From Variovorax boronicumulans (lineage in GTDB: Bacteria; Pseudomonadota; Gammaproteobacteria; Burkholderiales; Burkholderiaceae_C): a stretch of DNA of 64,000 bases. The notes beneath the pieces are model-generated. The model had not been told where the DNA came from, searched no databases, and saw only the letters and a list, made by a program, of their open reading frames with translations. A program made the position numbers and the translations under genes. The stretch covers positions 168,482-232,481 of the forward strand of contig NZ_JAUSSG010000011.1 in NCBI RefSeq assembly GCF_030812215.1, in the 5' to 3' direction. Positions 17,417-26,682 of this stretch are shown one piece after another. Positions within the stretch are counted from its first letter, which is position 1. Each line of letters starts with the position of its first letter.

Positions 17417-19621
17417 TTGCCAAGAAGGTCCCCCATCCCTACAGCCAGCCCCGCTCCCGAAACGGACGCCCCGACCCCGGGCGATTCCGCTGCGCCGCCG
17501 CCTGACAGCGCGCCGGCGGGCCTGGCATGGCGTCTCGACATCGCGGTGCAGACGCCGGCGCACGCCGCGCTCGGCGACCTGCTGAGCTACGCCGGTGCCG
17601 CGCCGCTCGTGCCCGGCACGCTGGTGCGGGTGCCGCTGGGCCGGCGCGAGGTGCTGGGCGTGGTCTGGAACGAGCCCGTCTCCCTGGACGGCGCACAGCC
17701 CGACATGGCCCTCAAGCCCGTGGGCGCCGCGCTCGACGCGCTGGCGCCGCTCGGCGAGGCCTGGCGCGACCTCGTGACCTTTGCCGCGCGCTATTACCAG
17801 CGCTCGATCGGCGAAATCGCCCTGGCCGCCCTGCCGCCGCAACTGCGCGACCTGACGACGACGCAGCTCGCGCGTCGCCTCAAGCGCAAGACGACGACCG
17901 GCCCTGTCGCCGAGACCGCCGAAGCCGCCAACCTGATCGCGCTGAGCCCGGAACAGACGGCCGCCCTCGCCCGCATCGAGGCGGAGAGCGGCACCTTTCT
18001 CCTGGTCGGCAGCACCGGCAGCGGCAAGACCGAGGTGTACCTGCGCTGCGTGGCCGACCTGCTCGCGCGCGACCCCGGGGCGCAGGCGCTGGTGATGGTG
18101 CCCGAGATCAATCTCACGCCGCAGCTCGAAGCCCGCTTCAAGGCCCGCTTCGGCGAAGAGGCGGTGGTGTCGCTGCACAGCGGCATGACGAATCCGCAGC
18201 GCCTGGCGAGTTGGCTCGCCGCGCACAGCGGCGCCGCGCGCATCGTGCTGGGCACGCGCATGGCGGTGTTCGCGTCGATCCCGGGGCTCAAGCTCATCGT
18301 GGTCGACGAGGAGCACGACCCGAGCTACAAGCAGCAGGAAGGCGCGCGTTACTCGGCGCGCGACCTCGCCGTGTGGCGCGGCCAGCGCGAGGGCGCGAAG
18401 GTGATCCTCGGCTCGGCCACGCCGTCGCTCGAGAGCTGGCACCAGAGCCGGCCCGCCGAGGGCGACGACCCGGGCGGGCGCTACGTGCGGCTGGAGATGC
18501 CATCGCGCATTGGCGCCGGCGAGCTGCCCGCGGTGCGGCTGGTCGACATGAACCTGCAGCCGCCGAAAACGGTGCTCTCGGGCGCGCTGCTCGACGCCAT
18601 CGGCCAACGCATCGCGCGCGGCGAGCAGAGCATGATCTTCCTGAACCGCCGCGGCTATGCGCCGGTGCTGGCCTGCGGCGACTGCGGCTGGAAGAGCGAA
18701 TGCCCGCACTGCAGCGCCTACCGCGTGTTCCACAAGATCGACCGCACGCTGCGCTGCCACCACTGCGGCTTCACCGAACGCGTGCCGCGCGCCTGTCCGG
18801 CCTGCGGCAACCCCGACATCGCGCCCGTGGGTCGCGGCACCGAGCGGCTCGAGGAACACCTGGCCGAACTGTTCGCCGCGGTGAAGCGGCCCGACGGCAG
18901 CGCGGTGCGCATCGCGCGCATCGACGCCGACAGCACCAAGAAGCAGGGCGCGCTCGAATCGCAGCTGGCCGCGGTGCATGCGGGCGAGGTCGACGTGCTG
19001 GTCGGCACGCAGATGATCGCCAAGGGCCACGACTTCCGGCGCATCACGCTGGTGGCGGCGGTCAACCCCGACGGCGCGCTCTTCTCCAGCGACTTCCGCG
19101 CACCCGAGCGGCTGTTCAGCCTGCTGATGCAATCGGCCGGCCGCGCCGGACGCGACGCCGCCTACCTCGCGGCACAAGGCGCGACGGCCGAGATGTGGAT
19201 CCAGACCTTTCACTCGCAGCACCCGCTCTTCATGGCGCTGCGCAAGCATGACTACGCCGCGTTCGCCAAGCAGCAGCTCGACGAGCGCCGCGCCGCCGGC
19301 ATGCCGCCCTTCGCATTCCAGGCGCTGCTGCGCGCCGATGCGCGCGAGCAGTCGGTGGCGCAGGCTTTCCTGAACATCGCGGCCGATGCGGCCGAGGCAT
19401 TGCCCGGCGCCGACATCGTCACGCGCTACCCCGCGGTGCCGCTTTCGATCCAGCGCGTGGCCGACGTGGAGCGCGCGCAGATGCTCATCGAAAGCCCTTC
19501 GCGCGCCGCGCTGCAACGTCTGCTCGCGAGCTGGCAGCCCTTGCTGCACGAACTGCGCCGCACGCCCGAGGGCAAGGGCGTCATCCGCTGGCTGGTCGAC
19601 GTCGATCCGCACAGCATCTGA
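17417..19621 (+). CDS. priA: primosomal protein N' (PriA helicase)
   Basis: 734 residues; restarts stalled replication forks by binding D-loops and loading DnaB. Walker A GSTGSGKT starts near residue 198, the Walker B box DEEH is at residues 297-300, and a two-zinc Cys cluster runs through LACGDCGW, CPHCSAY, CHHCGF and CPACGNP. The first possible start after an in-frame TAA at 17408 is TTG at 17417; no ATG is available near the N-terminus. The Pro/Ala-rich first 35 residues are unusual and may not all be translated. Confidence 0.93.
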   Translation: MPRRSPIPTASPAPETDAPTPGDSAAPPPDSAPAGLAWRLDIAVQTPAHAALGDLLSYAGAAPLVPGTLVRVPLGRREVLGVVWNEPVSLDGAQPDMALKPVGAALDALAPLGEAWRDLVTFAARYYQRSIGEIALAALPPQLRDLTTTQLARRLKRKTTTGPVAETAEAANLIALSPEQTAALARIEAESGTFLLVGSTGSGKTEVYLRCVADLLARDPGAQALVMVPEINLTPQLEARFKARFGEEAVVSLHSGMTNPQRLASWLAAHSGAARIVLGTRMAVFASIPGLKLIVVDEEHDPSYKQQEGARYSARDLAVWRGQREGAKVILGSATPSLESWHQSRPAEGDDPGGRYVRLEMPSRIGAGELPAVRLVDMNLQPPKTVLSGALLDAIGQRIARGEQSMIFLNRRGYAPVLACGDCGWKSECPHCSAYRVFHKIDRTLRCHHCGFTERVPRACPACGNPDIAPVGRGTERLEEHLAELFAAVKRPDGSAVRIARIDADSTKKQGALESQLAAVHAGEVDVLVGTQMIAKGHDFRRITLVAAVNPDGALFSSDFRAPERLFSLLMQSAGRAGRDAAYLAAQGATAEMWIQTFHSQHPLFMALRKHDYAAFAKQQLDERRAAGMPPFAFQALLRADAREQSVAQAFLNIAADAAEALPGADIVTRYPAVPLSIQRVADVERAQMLIESPSRAALQRLLASWQPLLHELRRTPEGKGVIRWLVDVDPHSI

Positions 19622-19671
19622 GCCGGTTGTCCTGCACCGTGTTCGGGCGAGCAGCGCCAAGGTCATCCGGC

Positions 19672-20559
19672 ATGAACACCTTCATCTCCGCCATGCGCCG
19701 CCAGGCGGGCACCGGCCTCGTCCTGCTGTCGATGTCGATGCTGGCCCTTGCGCAACAACCGCCCGCAGCCACCGGCCCGGCCGCCGCGCTGCGCGCGCAG
19801 CTGCAAGCGCTCGCACCCCAACTGGAGCGCAATGCCTTCCGCCGCCCCCTCGCACTCCAATCGAGCGAAGCCGCGGACCGGTTGAGCGGCGACGTCTATG
19901 CGCTGGTGGACCATCCCTTCGCGCGCGTGAGCGGCGCGCTGCGGGAGCCTGCCGCGTGGTGCCAGGTGCTGATGCTCCACCTCAACACCAAGCACTGCGC
20001 GGTGAAGGGCGGCGGCACCACGCTGGCGGTGGCCATCGGCCGCAAGTTCGACCAGCCGCTGTCGGATGCACAGACCATCGCCTTCGCCTACACGCCCGGA
20101 AAAGCAGACGCGAACTACCTGAACGTGCGCCTGAGCGCGGACACCGGCCCGCTTTCCACACGCGACTACAGCATCGTGTTCGAAGCGGCACCAGCCGACG
20201 GTGGCAAGACGGCGATCCACCTGCGCTATGCGTATGCCTACGGCACGGCGGCGCGACTCGCGATGAAGGGCTACCTCGCCACGCTGGGCAGCGACAAGGT
20301 CGGCTTCACGCCCGCGGGAGAGGGCGGCTACATCGGCGGCGTGCGCGGCGTGGTGGAGCGCAACACCATGCGCTACTACCTGGCGATCGACAGCTACCTC
20401 GATGCGCCCGGCGCAGGCCAGCTGGAGCAGCGCCTTGCGGCGTGGTTCGATGCGACGGAGCAGTACGCCAGGCAGCTCCACGAAATCGAGAAGAGCGACT
20501 ACCTCACGATGAAGCGCCACGAGTTCCAGCGCATGCAGCAACAGCAGGCTGCGTCCTGA
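19672..20559 (+). CDS. conserved-looking exported protein, unknown
   Basis: 295 residues with a clear Sec leader (LVLLSMSMLALAQ, cleavage near ALA-QQ). I do not recognise a family. The mature part contains a Cys pair spaced C-x11-C (CQVLMLHLNTKHC) that could form a periplasmic disulfide, a beta-rich middle, and a charged helical C-terminus ending in a Gln run. It starts 50 bases after priA on the same strand. The coding pattern is good, so I believe the gene is real. Confidence 0.7.
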   Translation: MNTFISAMRRQAGTGLVLLSMSMLALAQQPPAATGPAAALRAQLQALAPQLERNAFRRPLALQSSEAADRLSGDVYALVDHPFARVSGALREPAAWCQVLMLHLNTKHCAVKGGGTTLAVAIGRKFDQPLSDAQTIAFAYTPGKADANYLNVRLSADTGPLSTRDYSIVFEAAPADGGKTAIHLRYAYAYGTAARLAMKGYLATLGSDKVGFTPAGEGGYIGGVRGVVERNTMRYYLAIDSYLDAPGAGQLEQRLAAWFDATEQYARQLHEIEKSDYLTMKRHEFQRMQQQQAAS

Positions 20560-20601
20560 AACGACGACGACAGCGTCGCGCTCATTCCAAGAACTCGGTA
20601 G

Positions 20602-20814
20602 TCAGTGGTGGCCGGTGGGCTCCTTGCCCATGTCGACATAGCGCAGCTCGCGGTGATGGCGACGCCGCGCAATGCTGCCCGGCCATGCGAACACCACGAG
20701 GCTCAACGCGCCCAGCGCGATCGACGCGGCGGTGCCGAGCACACCGACATGCCAGACCCAGCCCACGCCGGCGAGCCAGGCCACCCACAGCAGGATGCGA
20801 ACCAGTATTGCCAT
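20602..20814 (-). CDS. small two-helix membrane protein
   Basis: 70 residues with two hydrophobic segments (ILLWVAWLAGVGWVWHVGVL and ASIALGALSLVVFAW) and a basic cytoplasmic tail with R-R-R-H-H. No family recognised. It stands alone between two plus-strand genes. Start and stop are clean, and antisense coding here is poor, which supports it. Confidence 0.55.
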   Translation of the reverse strand: MAILVRILLWVAWLAGVGWVWHVGVLGTAASIALGALSLVVFAWPGSIARRRHHRELRYVDMGKEPTGHH

Positions 20815-21071
20815 CGCGCGCCCTATTCACATCGTTGACATCTTTGACCTGGAACCACTGTAGCAGCGCATCTGCAAACTCAAGCATTCAACTGAAGGCA
20901 TATCGATGCCTACGACTTACGGCCTGCCCTGCGATTACCCAGAAATAATCTGCAAAAAGTGTTGACGCAATGCCATGAGGCTGTTCAAGCTGTAAACGCG
21001 CAGTAAACCCGCGAACTCGACGCGGGCTCCGGGTTCGAAGCAAGCTCGCTCGCTCACACGCAAAGGTCGCC

Positions 21072-21770
21072 GTGAAATCGTCGTCTCTTCCTGGTTGGGT
21101 CCTCTCGTTTGCGTGCATCGCCTCCGTTGCCGGCATGGCCGGCACACCCGTTGCCGCCGTCGCCGCGGACATCGAATTGCAAGGCCGCGAACTGGTGGTG
21201 TCGGGCATGCTGGACGGCAGCGCGATCAAGACCTTCACCGACCACCTGGCAAGCGGCACCGTGCGCACCGTGGTGTTCGAAGACCTCTCCGGCGGCACCG
21301 CCGATGCGGCAGGCGCCTTTGCCGATGCCATTCGCGCGAGCGGCGTCGACACCGAGATCCGCGGCCAGTGCATGGCCGCCTGCGCGTACGCGTTCCTTGC
21401 GGGCAAGACGCATCGATTCGGTTACGGCTTCCAGGTCAACGGCATCCTGCTGCCGGTGGCCGCGCGCCCCACCGCGGCCGAGTTGGCCGTGCGCTGGCGC
21501 GGCGACGAAGCCCACAAGACACTGGCCGACTTCACGCCCGCAACCGCCACCACGGCGGGCACGGCGACGGCGAAATCGGTGGAGGCCAGTGTCCCGCCCC
21601 TGAAAGACAACTGGCAGCCCGATCACGGCGTGCTCTTCACCGCGAGCCCCACCCTCTTCGGCCGCATCTACAACGCCTACTACTGCGACGGCACGCAGGG
21701 CCGCGATTTCTCCAAGTGCGAGCGGCTCTCGGATGCCGACCCGTACAAGCTCGGCGTTCTCACGCCGTAG
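21072..21770 (+). CDS. exported protein with degenerate GxCxSAC motif
   Basis: 232 residues from a GTG start, with a Sec leader ending near AVAA-DIE. The stretch GQCMAACAYAFLAG at residues 98-111 resembles the ClpP/crotonase-like periplasmic group (COG3904 type), whose usual motif is G-x-C-x-S-A-C. Here the putative nucleophilic Ser is Ala102. Downstream, FGYGFQVNGI also fits. It may therefore be a non-catalytic relative. About 250 bases upstream hold no other gene. Confidence 0.65.
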   Translation: MKSSSLPGWVLSFACIASVAGMAGTPVAAVAADIELQGRELVVSGMLDGSAIKTFTDHLASGTVRTVVFEDLSGGTADAAGAFADAIRASGVDTEIRGQCMAACAYAFLAGKTHRFGYGFQVNGILLPVAARPTAAELAVRWRGDEAHKTLADFTPATATTAGTATAKSVEASVPPLKDNWQPDHGVLFTASPTLFGRIYNAYYCDGTQGRDFSKCERLSDADPYKLGVLTP

Positions 21771-21778
21771 CCAGCCCG

Positions 21779-22798
21779 TCAGCGCAGCACGCCGACCGCA
21801 AACGGAAAGCTGAAGAACGCCGCCACCGTCGTCCACAGGATGATGCGTGCGATGCGGCCGTTGTCCGCGCCGAAGCGCTCGGCCAGCATCGACACGTTGC
21901 TCGCGCTCGGCAGCGCCGCGACGAGCACGATCACCACCAGCGCCGCGTGCGAGAGCGGCAGGCCCAGCGCGATGGCGCCGGCGCCCAGCGCCCACACCAG
22001 GAGCGGATGCAGCAGCAGCTTGACCGCCACCACCGGCAGCACATCGGACAGCGGAGCCTTGCGCATCGGTGTGCGGCCCGTCCCCATGGCTTCGGCAACG
22101 GCCGCGCTGGCCTGGTGCTCGCGCGCCAGCAACGCGGAGCGCGCCAGCACCGCGCCGATGGTGAAGAGCGCCACCGGCGAGGCCGCATCCGCGAGCATGG
22201 CCACGGTGCGATCGATGGGTCCCGGCAATTGCCAGCGCGCGGCCGACAGCAGCACGCCCAGCAGGATCGACCACGGCATCGGGTTCACGACGATCCCGCG
22301 CAGCGCCTTGCGCGCCGCCTGAGAGGCCCCCTGCCGCCCCGCGCCGCCGGCGCCATCGAGCCGCGACAGCGCAATGCAGAGCGACGAGGTCACCACCAGG
22401 TCGAACGCGATCGTGATGATCATCGGCCCGGCCGCCTGCGCGCCGAGGATCGCGACCAGCAGCGGCACGCCCATGAAGCCGGTGTTCGGAAAGGCGGCCA
22501 CCAGCGCGCCAAAGGCCGCGTCGTTCCAGCCGATGCGCGCGTTGCGGGTCAGCATGACCACGCCCGCCACCACCGCCAGCGCGCTCGCGCCCCAGATGAG
22601 TGCCACGCTGCCGTCGAGCAGCTGCGCGATCGGCGTGCCGGCGCCGAAGCGCAGCAGCATGCACGGCAGCGCGAAATACAGCACGAAGGTGTTGAGGCCG
22701 GGAATCGCCTCCAGCGGCAGGAGGCGGGCGCGGGCGGCGGCGTAGCCGGCCGCGATCAGCGCGAAGAAAGGGAAAGTTACAAGAAATACAGGCAGCAC
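21779..22798 (-). CDS. AEC-family (auxin efflux carrier) transporter
   Basis: 339 residues, about ten transmembrane helices in two five-helix halves. N-terminal VTFPFFALIAAGYAAARARLL and the following ALPCMLLRFGAGT are typical of bacterial AEC permeases, and a GFMGVPLLVAILG block corresponds to the conserved first half. Known bacterial members carry malonate, malate or other organic anions; the substrate here is unknown. It converges on the 21072 gene and diverges from rep. Confidence 0.85.
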   Translation of the reverse strand: MLPVFLVTFPFFALIAAGYAAARARLLPLEAIPGLNTFVLYFALPCMLLRFGAGTPIAQLLDGSVALIWGASALAVVAGVVMLTRNARIGWNDAAFGALVAAFPNTGFMGVPLLVAILGAQAAGPMIITIAFDLVVTSSLCIALSRLDGAGGAGRQGASQAARKALRGIVVNPMPWSILLGVLLSAARWQLPGPIDRTVAMLADAASPVALFTIGAVLARSALLAREHQASAAVAEAMGTGRTPMRKAPLSDVLPVVAVKLLLHPLLVWALGAGAIALGLPLSHAALVVIVLVAALPSASNVSMLAERFGADNGRIARIILWTTVAAFFSFPFAVGVLR

Positions 22799-22946
22799 CG
22801 CCCGATTGTCGTTTGCCCCCGCTTGCGCCTGGCCCGCCTGGCCCCTTTCCTGCGTGTCCCGCCTACAACGTCCAGAGGGTCCGGCCCCGTATCATTGCCC
22901 GCTTTCCGCCTGCCGTTCCCCACGGCGTTCCCCGTTCCCCTCCCCC

Positions 22947-25052
22947 ATGTCCCACGGTCTCAATCTCGCGCAACAAGAAGCGGTCAACTACATGCACGGT
23001 CCCTGCCTCGTGCTGGCAGGCGCGGGCTCGGGCAAGACACGGGTGATCACGCACAAGATCGGCCGGCTGATCCAGGCCGGCCTCGAACCCAAGCGCATCG
23101 CGGCCATCACCTTCACGAACAAGGCCGCCGCTGAAATGCGCGAACGCGCCAAGGACCTGATCGGCCGGGACGCACGCAAGGTGGTGGTCTGCACCTTCCA
23201 CGCGCTGGGCGTGCGCATGATGCGCGAAGACGGCGCGGTGCTGGGCCTGAAGCCCGCCTTCAGCATCCTGGACAGCGACGACGTGACCAAGATCCTGAAG
23301 GACGCCGGCGGCACCACCGACATCGCCACCGCCCGCATCTGGCAGTGGACCATCAGCAAGTGGAAGAACATGGGCCTCGATGCCCGGCAGGCCGCCGCCG
23401 CCGCGGTGGACGACAACGAGCGCATCACGGCCGAGGTCATGCGCCACTACGAGGAGCGGCTGCAGGCCTACCAGAGCGTCGACTTCGACGACCTGATCGG
23501 CATGCCGCTCAAGCTCCTGCACGAGTTTCCCGAAGTGCGCGCCAAGTGGCAGGCGGCGCTCGGCCACATCCTGGTGGACGAATACCAGGACACCAACGCC
23601 ACGCAGTACGAAGTGCTGAAAGCCCTGGCCGGGGACCGCGCCCGCTTCACCGCCGTGGGCGACGACGACCAGTCGATCTACGGCTGGCGCGGCGCCACGC
23701 TGGACAACCTGAAGAAGCTGCCGATCGACTATCCGACGCTCAAGGTCATCAAGCTGGAGCAGAACTACCGCTCCACCAGCGCCATCCTGCGTGCGGCCAA
23801 CAACGTGATCGGCCCCAACCCCAAGCTGTTTCCCAAGACGCTGTTCTCCGAGCTGGGCGAAGGCGAGCCGGTGCGCGTCGTCGATGCCGACACCGAACTG
23901 CACGAGGCCGAGCGCGCGGTGGCGCGCATCGTGAGCCTGCGCGCGGGCGATGCGACCACGCAGGGCAAGCAGTACAAGGAGTTCCGCGACTTCGCGATCC
24001 TCTACCGCGCCAACCACCAGGCGCGCGTGCTGGAGCAGGCGCTGCGCCGCGCGCAGATTCCCTACAAGGTGTCGGGCGGCCAGAGCTTCTTCGACCGGGC
24101 CGAGATCAAGGACCTGTGCGGCTGGTTTCGCCTGTGGGTCAACAACGACGACGACCCCGCGTTCCTGCGCGCCATCACCACGCCCAAGCGCGGCATCGGC
24201 CACACCACGCTCGCGAGCCTGGGCACCTTTGCGAGCCAGTACAAGCTGAGCCTGTTCGCGGCGCTGTTCAGCCCCTCGCTGCCCAGCGTGATCCCCAAGC
24301 GCACGCTCGAAGGCGTGCACGAGTTCGGCCGCTACATCAACGACCTGGAATACCGCGCGCGCCGCACCATGGGCGCCGAGGCCTCGCGCACCTTCATGCT
24401 CGACTGGCTCAAGGAGATCGACTACGAGCGCCATCTCTACGACGGCGAGGAGAGCGAGGCCGCCGCCGCCACGCGCTGGAACAACGTGATGGAGTTCGTC
24501 GACTGGATGTCGCAGCGCGCCGGCGGATCGCTGGACGACGCCTCGGGCGCCAACGACAACGACGAGACCGAGCGCAAGAGCCTGCTCGAGGTGGCGCAGA
24601 CCATCTCGCTGCTCTCGACCATCAGCGAGCGCGAGCAGGACCAGAACGTGGTCACGCTCTCCACGCTGCACGCCTCCAAGGGCCTGGAGTGGCCGCATGT
24701 GGTGCTGATCGGCGTGACCGAAGGCATGCTGCCCTTCAAGCTCGACGACGACAACGGCCGCCAGAAGGTGGTGAGCGACGAGACGACGCAGCGCCTGCAG
24801 GAAGAGCGCCGCCTGATGTACGTGGGCATCACCCGCGCGCAGCGCAGCCTGGCCGTGAGCTGGACCAAGAAGAGGAAGCAAGGCCGCGACATGGTGCCCT
24901 GCCTGCCGAGCCGCTTCATCGCCGAGATGGGCCTGGACAAGACCACCACGAAGGAAGACCCACGCGAAAAACTCAAGGCGCTGCGCGCCGAGTTTGCGCA
25001 GAAGGCACAGGACAGCGCGGCGGCAAAGGCGGCCGCCGCGGCGGCGCCATGA
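22947..25052 (+). CDS. rep: ATP-dependent DNA helicase Rep
   Basis: 701-residue SF1A helicase, 3'-5', assisting replication past obstacles. Motifs: Q motif NLAQQEAVN, Walker A GAGSGKT near residue 27, FTNKAAAEM, HILVDEYQDTNATQ, GDDDQSIYGWRGA, and VTLSTLHASKGLEW followed by RRLMYVGITRAQ. The DDDQSIY box fits Rep better than UvrD. The ATG at 22947 gives the typical N-terminus; an upstream in-frame ATG at 22806 adds low-complexity residues. Its stop overlaps the next start (ATGA). Confidence 0.93.
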   Translation: MSHGLNLAQQEAVNYMHGPCLVLAGAGSGKTRVITHKIGRLIQAGLEPKRIAAITFTNKAAAEMRERAKDLIGRDARKVVVCTFHALGVRMMREDGAVLGLKPAFSILDSDDVTKILKDAGGTTDIATARIWQWTISKWKNMGLDARQAAAAAVDDNERITAEVMRHYEERLQAYQSVDFDDLIGMPLKLLHEFPEVRAKWQAALGHILVDEYQDTNATQYEVLKALAGDRARFTAVGDDDQSIYGWRGATLDNLKKLPIDYPTLKVIKLEQNYRSTSAILRAANNVIGPNPKLFPKTLFSELGEGEPVRVVDADTELHEAERAVARIVSLRAGDATTQGKQYKEFRDFAILYRANHQARVLEQALRRAQIPYKVSGGQSFFDRAEIKDLCGWFRLWVNNDDDPAFLRAITTPKRGIGHTTLASLGTFASQYKLSLFAALFSPSLPSVIPKRTLEGVHEFGRYINDLEYRARRTMGAEASRTFMLDWLKEIDYERHLYDGEESEAAAATRWNNVMEFVDWMSQRAGGSLDDASGANDNDETERKSLLEVAQTISLLSTISEREQDQNVVTLSTLHASKGLEWPHVVLIGVTEGMLPFKLDDDNGRQKVVSDETTQRLQEERRLMYVGITRAQRSLAVSWTKKRKQGRDMVPCLPSRFIAEMGLDKTTTKEDPREKLKALRAEFAQKAQDSAAAKAAAAAAP

Positions 25053-25492
25053 AAGCGCTGCTCGCTGCCTTCGCCGCGCTTGCGATCACCGGCTGTGCCG
25101 CGGTCGATCCCAACTGCCCCACCGACGCGCGCGACCTGCCATTGACATCGCTCTACGGCCGCTGGGAAGCGCGCTTCGACGGCCTGCCCACCGTGTCCGT
25201 CGTGCAGCTGGGCAAGCATCCCGATTACGCCGGCGTGCGCGGCACGATCACGCGCAGCGCCGATGGCGGCGCCAAACCTTCGGTGGCGCAGCTCGCGGGC
25301 GACGTCGACGACGAGGGCGCCCTCTCCATCGACGAATCGCTGGACGGCCGCGCCATCAGCGGCAACTGGGCCGGTACGCTGCAGCCGCGCTCGTGCGGCC
25401 GCGAATTCAGGGGAACGTGGCGCAACGCCGCGGACGAAAGCACGCACCCGTTCGTGCTGATCAAAACGGGCGGTTCGGAAGGAAAACAATGA
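25049..25492 (+). CDS. small lipoprotein, unknown
   Basis: 147 residues with a lipoprotein leader, lipobox A-I-T-G-C at residues 12-16. The mature part is beta-rich, from SLYGRWEARFDG to CGREFRGTWRN, somewhat like small lipocalin-type folds, but I recognise no family. It overlaps rep by ATGA at the start and the phospholipase gene by ATGA at the end, so all three are translationally coupled. Confidence 0.75.
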   Translation: MKALLAAFAALAITGCAAVDPNCPTDARDLPLTSLYGRWEARFDGLPTVSVVQLGKHPDYAGVRGTITRSADGGAKPSVAQLAGDVDDEGALSIDESLDGRAISGNWAGTLQPRSCGREFRGTWRNAADESTHPFVLIKTGGSEGKQ

Positions 25493-26655
25493 CCACACGC
25501 ACACATGCGTTCTCAGCGACGTTCATGACGTTCGCGGCTTGCCTGGGCAGCGCGGCCGCGTATGCACAGGCCGTCGACAAACCCGCGAGCCCGCTGGCCG
25601 ATTCGCAGCTCACCTGGCAGCAATGCGCCGCGCTCGGCAACAACAACGATGCGCGCCTGGCCTGCTTCGATCGCTGGGCGCAGCAGCAGACGCTGCCTTC
25701 GGTGTCGGTGCCCGTCGCGCCACCGGTGCTGGCCAGCACGCAGGCGCCGCCGGTGGACGGCGCGATCCCCGCCACCCGCGTGATCTCGGTGGCCACCACC
25801 GAGGGCTGCCGCGACCAACAGTACTCGGCGCTCTCGCGCTTCTGGGAGCTGGAGAACGCCACCGACTGCGGCACCTTCGGCTTCCGCGGCTACCGGCCTC
25901 TCTACGTCGCTGCCTCGGCCGCGACAAAAAAGCCGCAGGTGCCCACCTCGCCCTCGCCCGACCACACCGGCGAGCCCGTCGCCTACCAGGCCAACGAGAT
26001 GCGCATCGGCCTGTCGGTTCGCACCAAGCTCGCACAGGGCATGCTCACGCAGAACGACCCGATCAAGAAAGACTCGCTGTGGTTCGCCTATTCGCAGCAG
26101 TCGACCTGGCAGCTGTTCAACGGTGCGATCTCGCGGCCGTTCCGCACCACCGATCACGAGCCCGAGCTGATGTATGTCTACCCGACCGACTTCCACCTGC
26201 CCGGGGGCTGGCGCTGGCGCTATGCGGGCCTCGGTATCGTGCACCAATCGAATGGCCAGAGCCTGCCGCTGTCGCGCAGTTGGAACCGCGTCTACCTGAT
26301 GGGCGGCGCCGAGCTGGGCGACAAGTTCCAGATCACCGGGCGCATCTGGAAGCGCATCTCGGAAGATGCAGCGAAGGACGACAACCCCGACATCGCCGAC
26401 TACATCGGCCGCGCCGAGATCACCGGCCGCTGGAACCTGAATCGCGACAACACGCTCGGCGTGACCGTGCGCAACAACCTGCGCGACAGTGGCCGAGGCT
26501 CGGTGAAGCTCGAATGGCTCAAGGCCATCGGCGATCCGACCAAGAGCAACCTGCGCTTCCACACGCAGCTGTTCCATGGCTACGGCGACACGCTGGTGGA
26601 CTACAACCGCAAGCGCACCGTGCTCAGCATCGGTCTCAGCTTGGTCGACTTCTGA
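25489..26655 (+). CDS. pldA: outer-membrane phospholipase A
   Basis: 388 residues, OmpLA type. A signal peptide ends near AAAYAQ. The catalytic triad spacing matches the family: H252-x-S254 and N266 in HQSNGQSLPLSRSWN. A 12-strand barrel follows, ending in a terminal aromatic (LSLVDF). The roughly 100-residue N-terminal segment, with paired Cys and Gln/Pro stretches, is longer than in E. coli PldA. OmpLA hydrolyses mislocalised phospholipids in the outer leaflet. Translationally coupled to the lipoprotein gene. Confidence 0.9.
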   Translation: MTTRTHAFSATFMTFAACLGSAAAYAQAVDKPASPLADSQLTWQQCAALGNNNDARLACFDRWAQQQTLPSVSVPVAPPVLASTQAPPVDGAIPATRVISVATTEGCRDQQYSALSRFWELENATDCGTFGFRGYRPLYVAASAATKKPQVPTSPSPDHTGEPVAYQANEMRIGLSVRTKLAQGMLTQNDPIKKDSLWFAYSQQSTWQLFNGAISRPFRTTDHEPELMYVYPTDFHLPGGWRWRYAGLGIVHQSNGQSLPLSRSWNRVYLMGGAELGDKFQITGRIWKRISEDAAKDDNPDIADYIGRAEITGRWNLNRDNTLGVTVRNNLRDSGRGSVKLEWLKAIGDPTKSNLRFHTQLFHGYGDTLVDYNRKRTVLSIGLSLVDF

Positions 26656-26682
26656 TCTTCTTCATCTACACCTGCAAACATC

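Noticed and set aside
20962..20990. TTGACG as a -35 box for the 21072 gene
   Set aside because: No acceptable -10 hexamer at 16-18 bases spacing.
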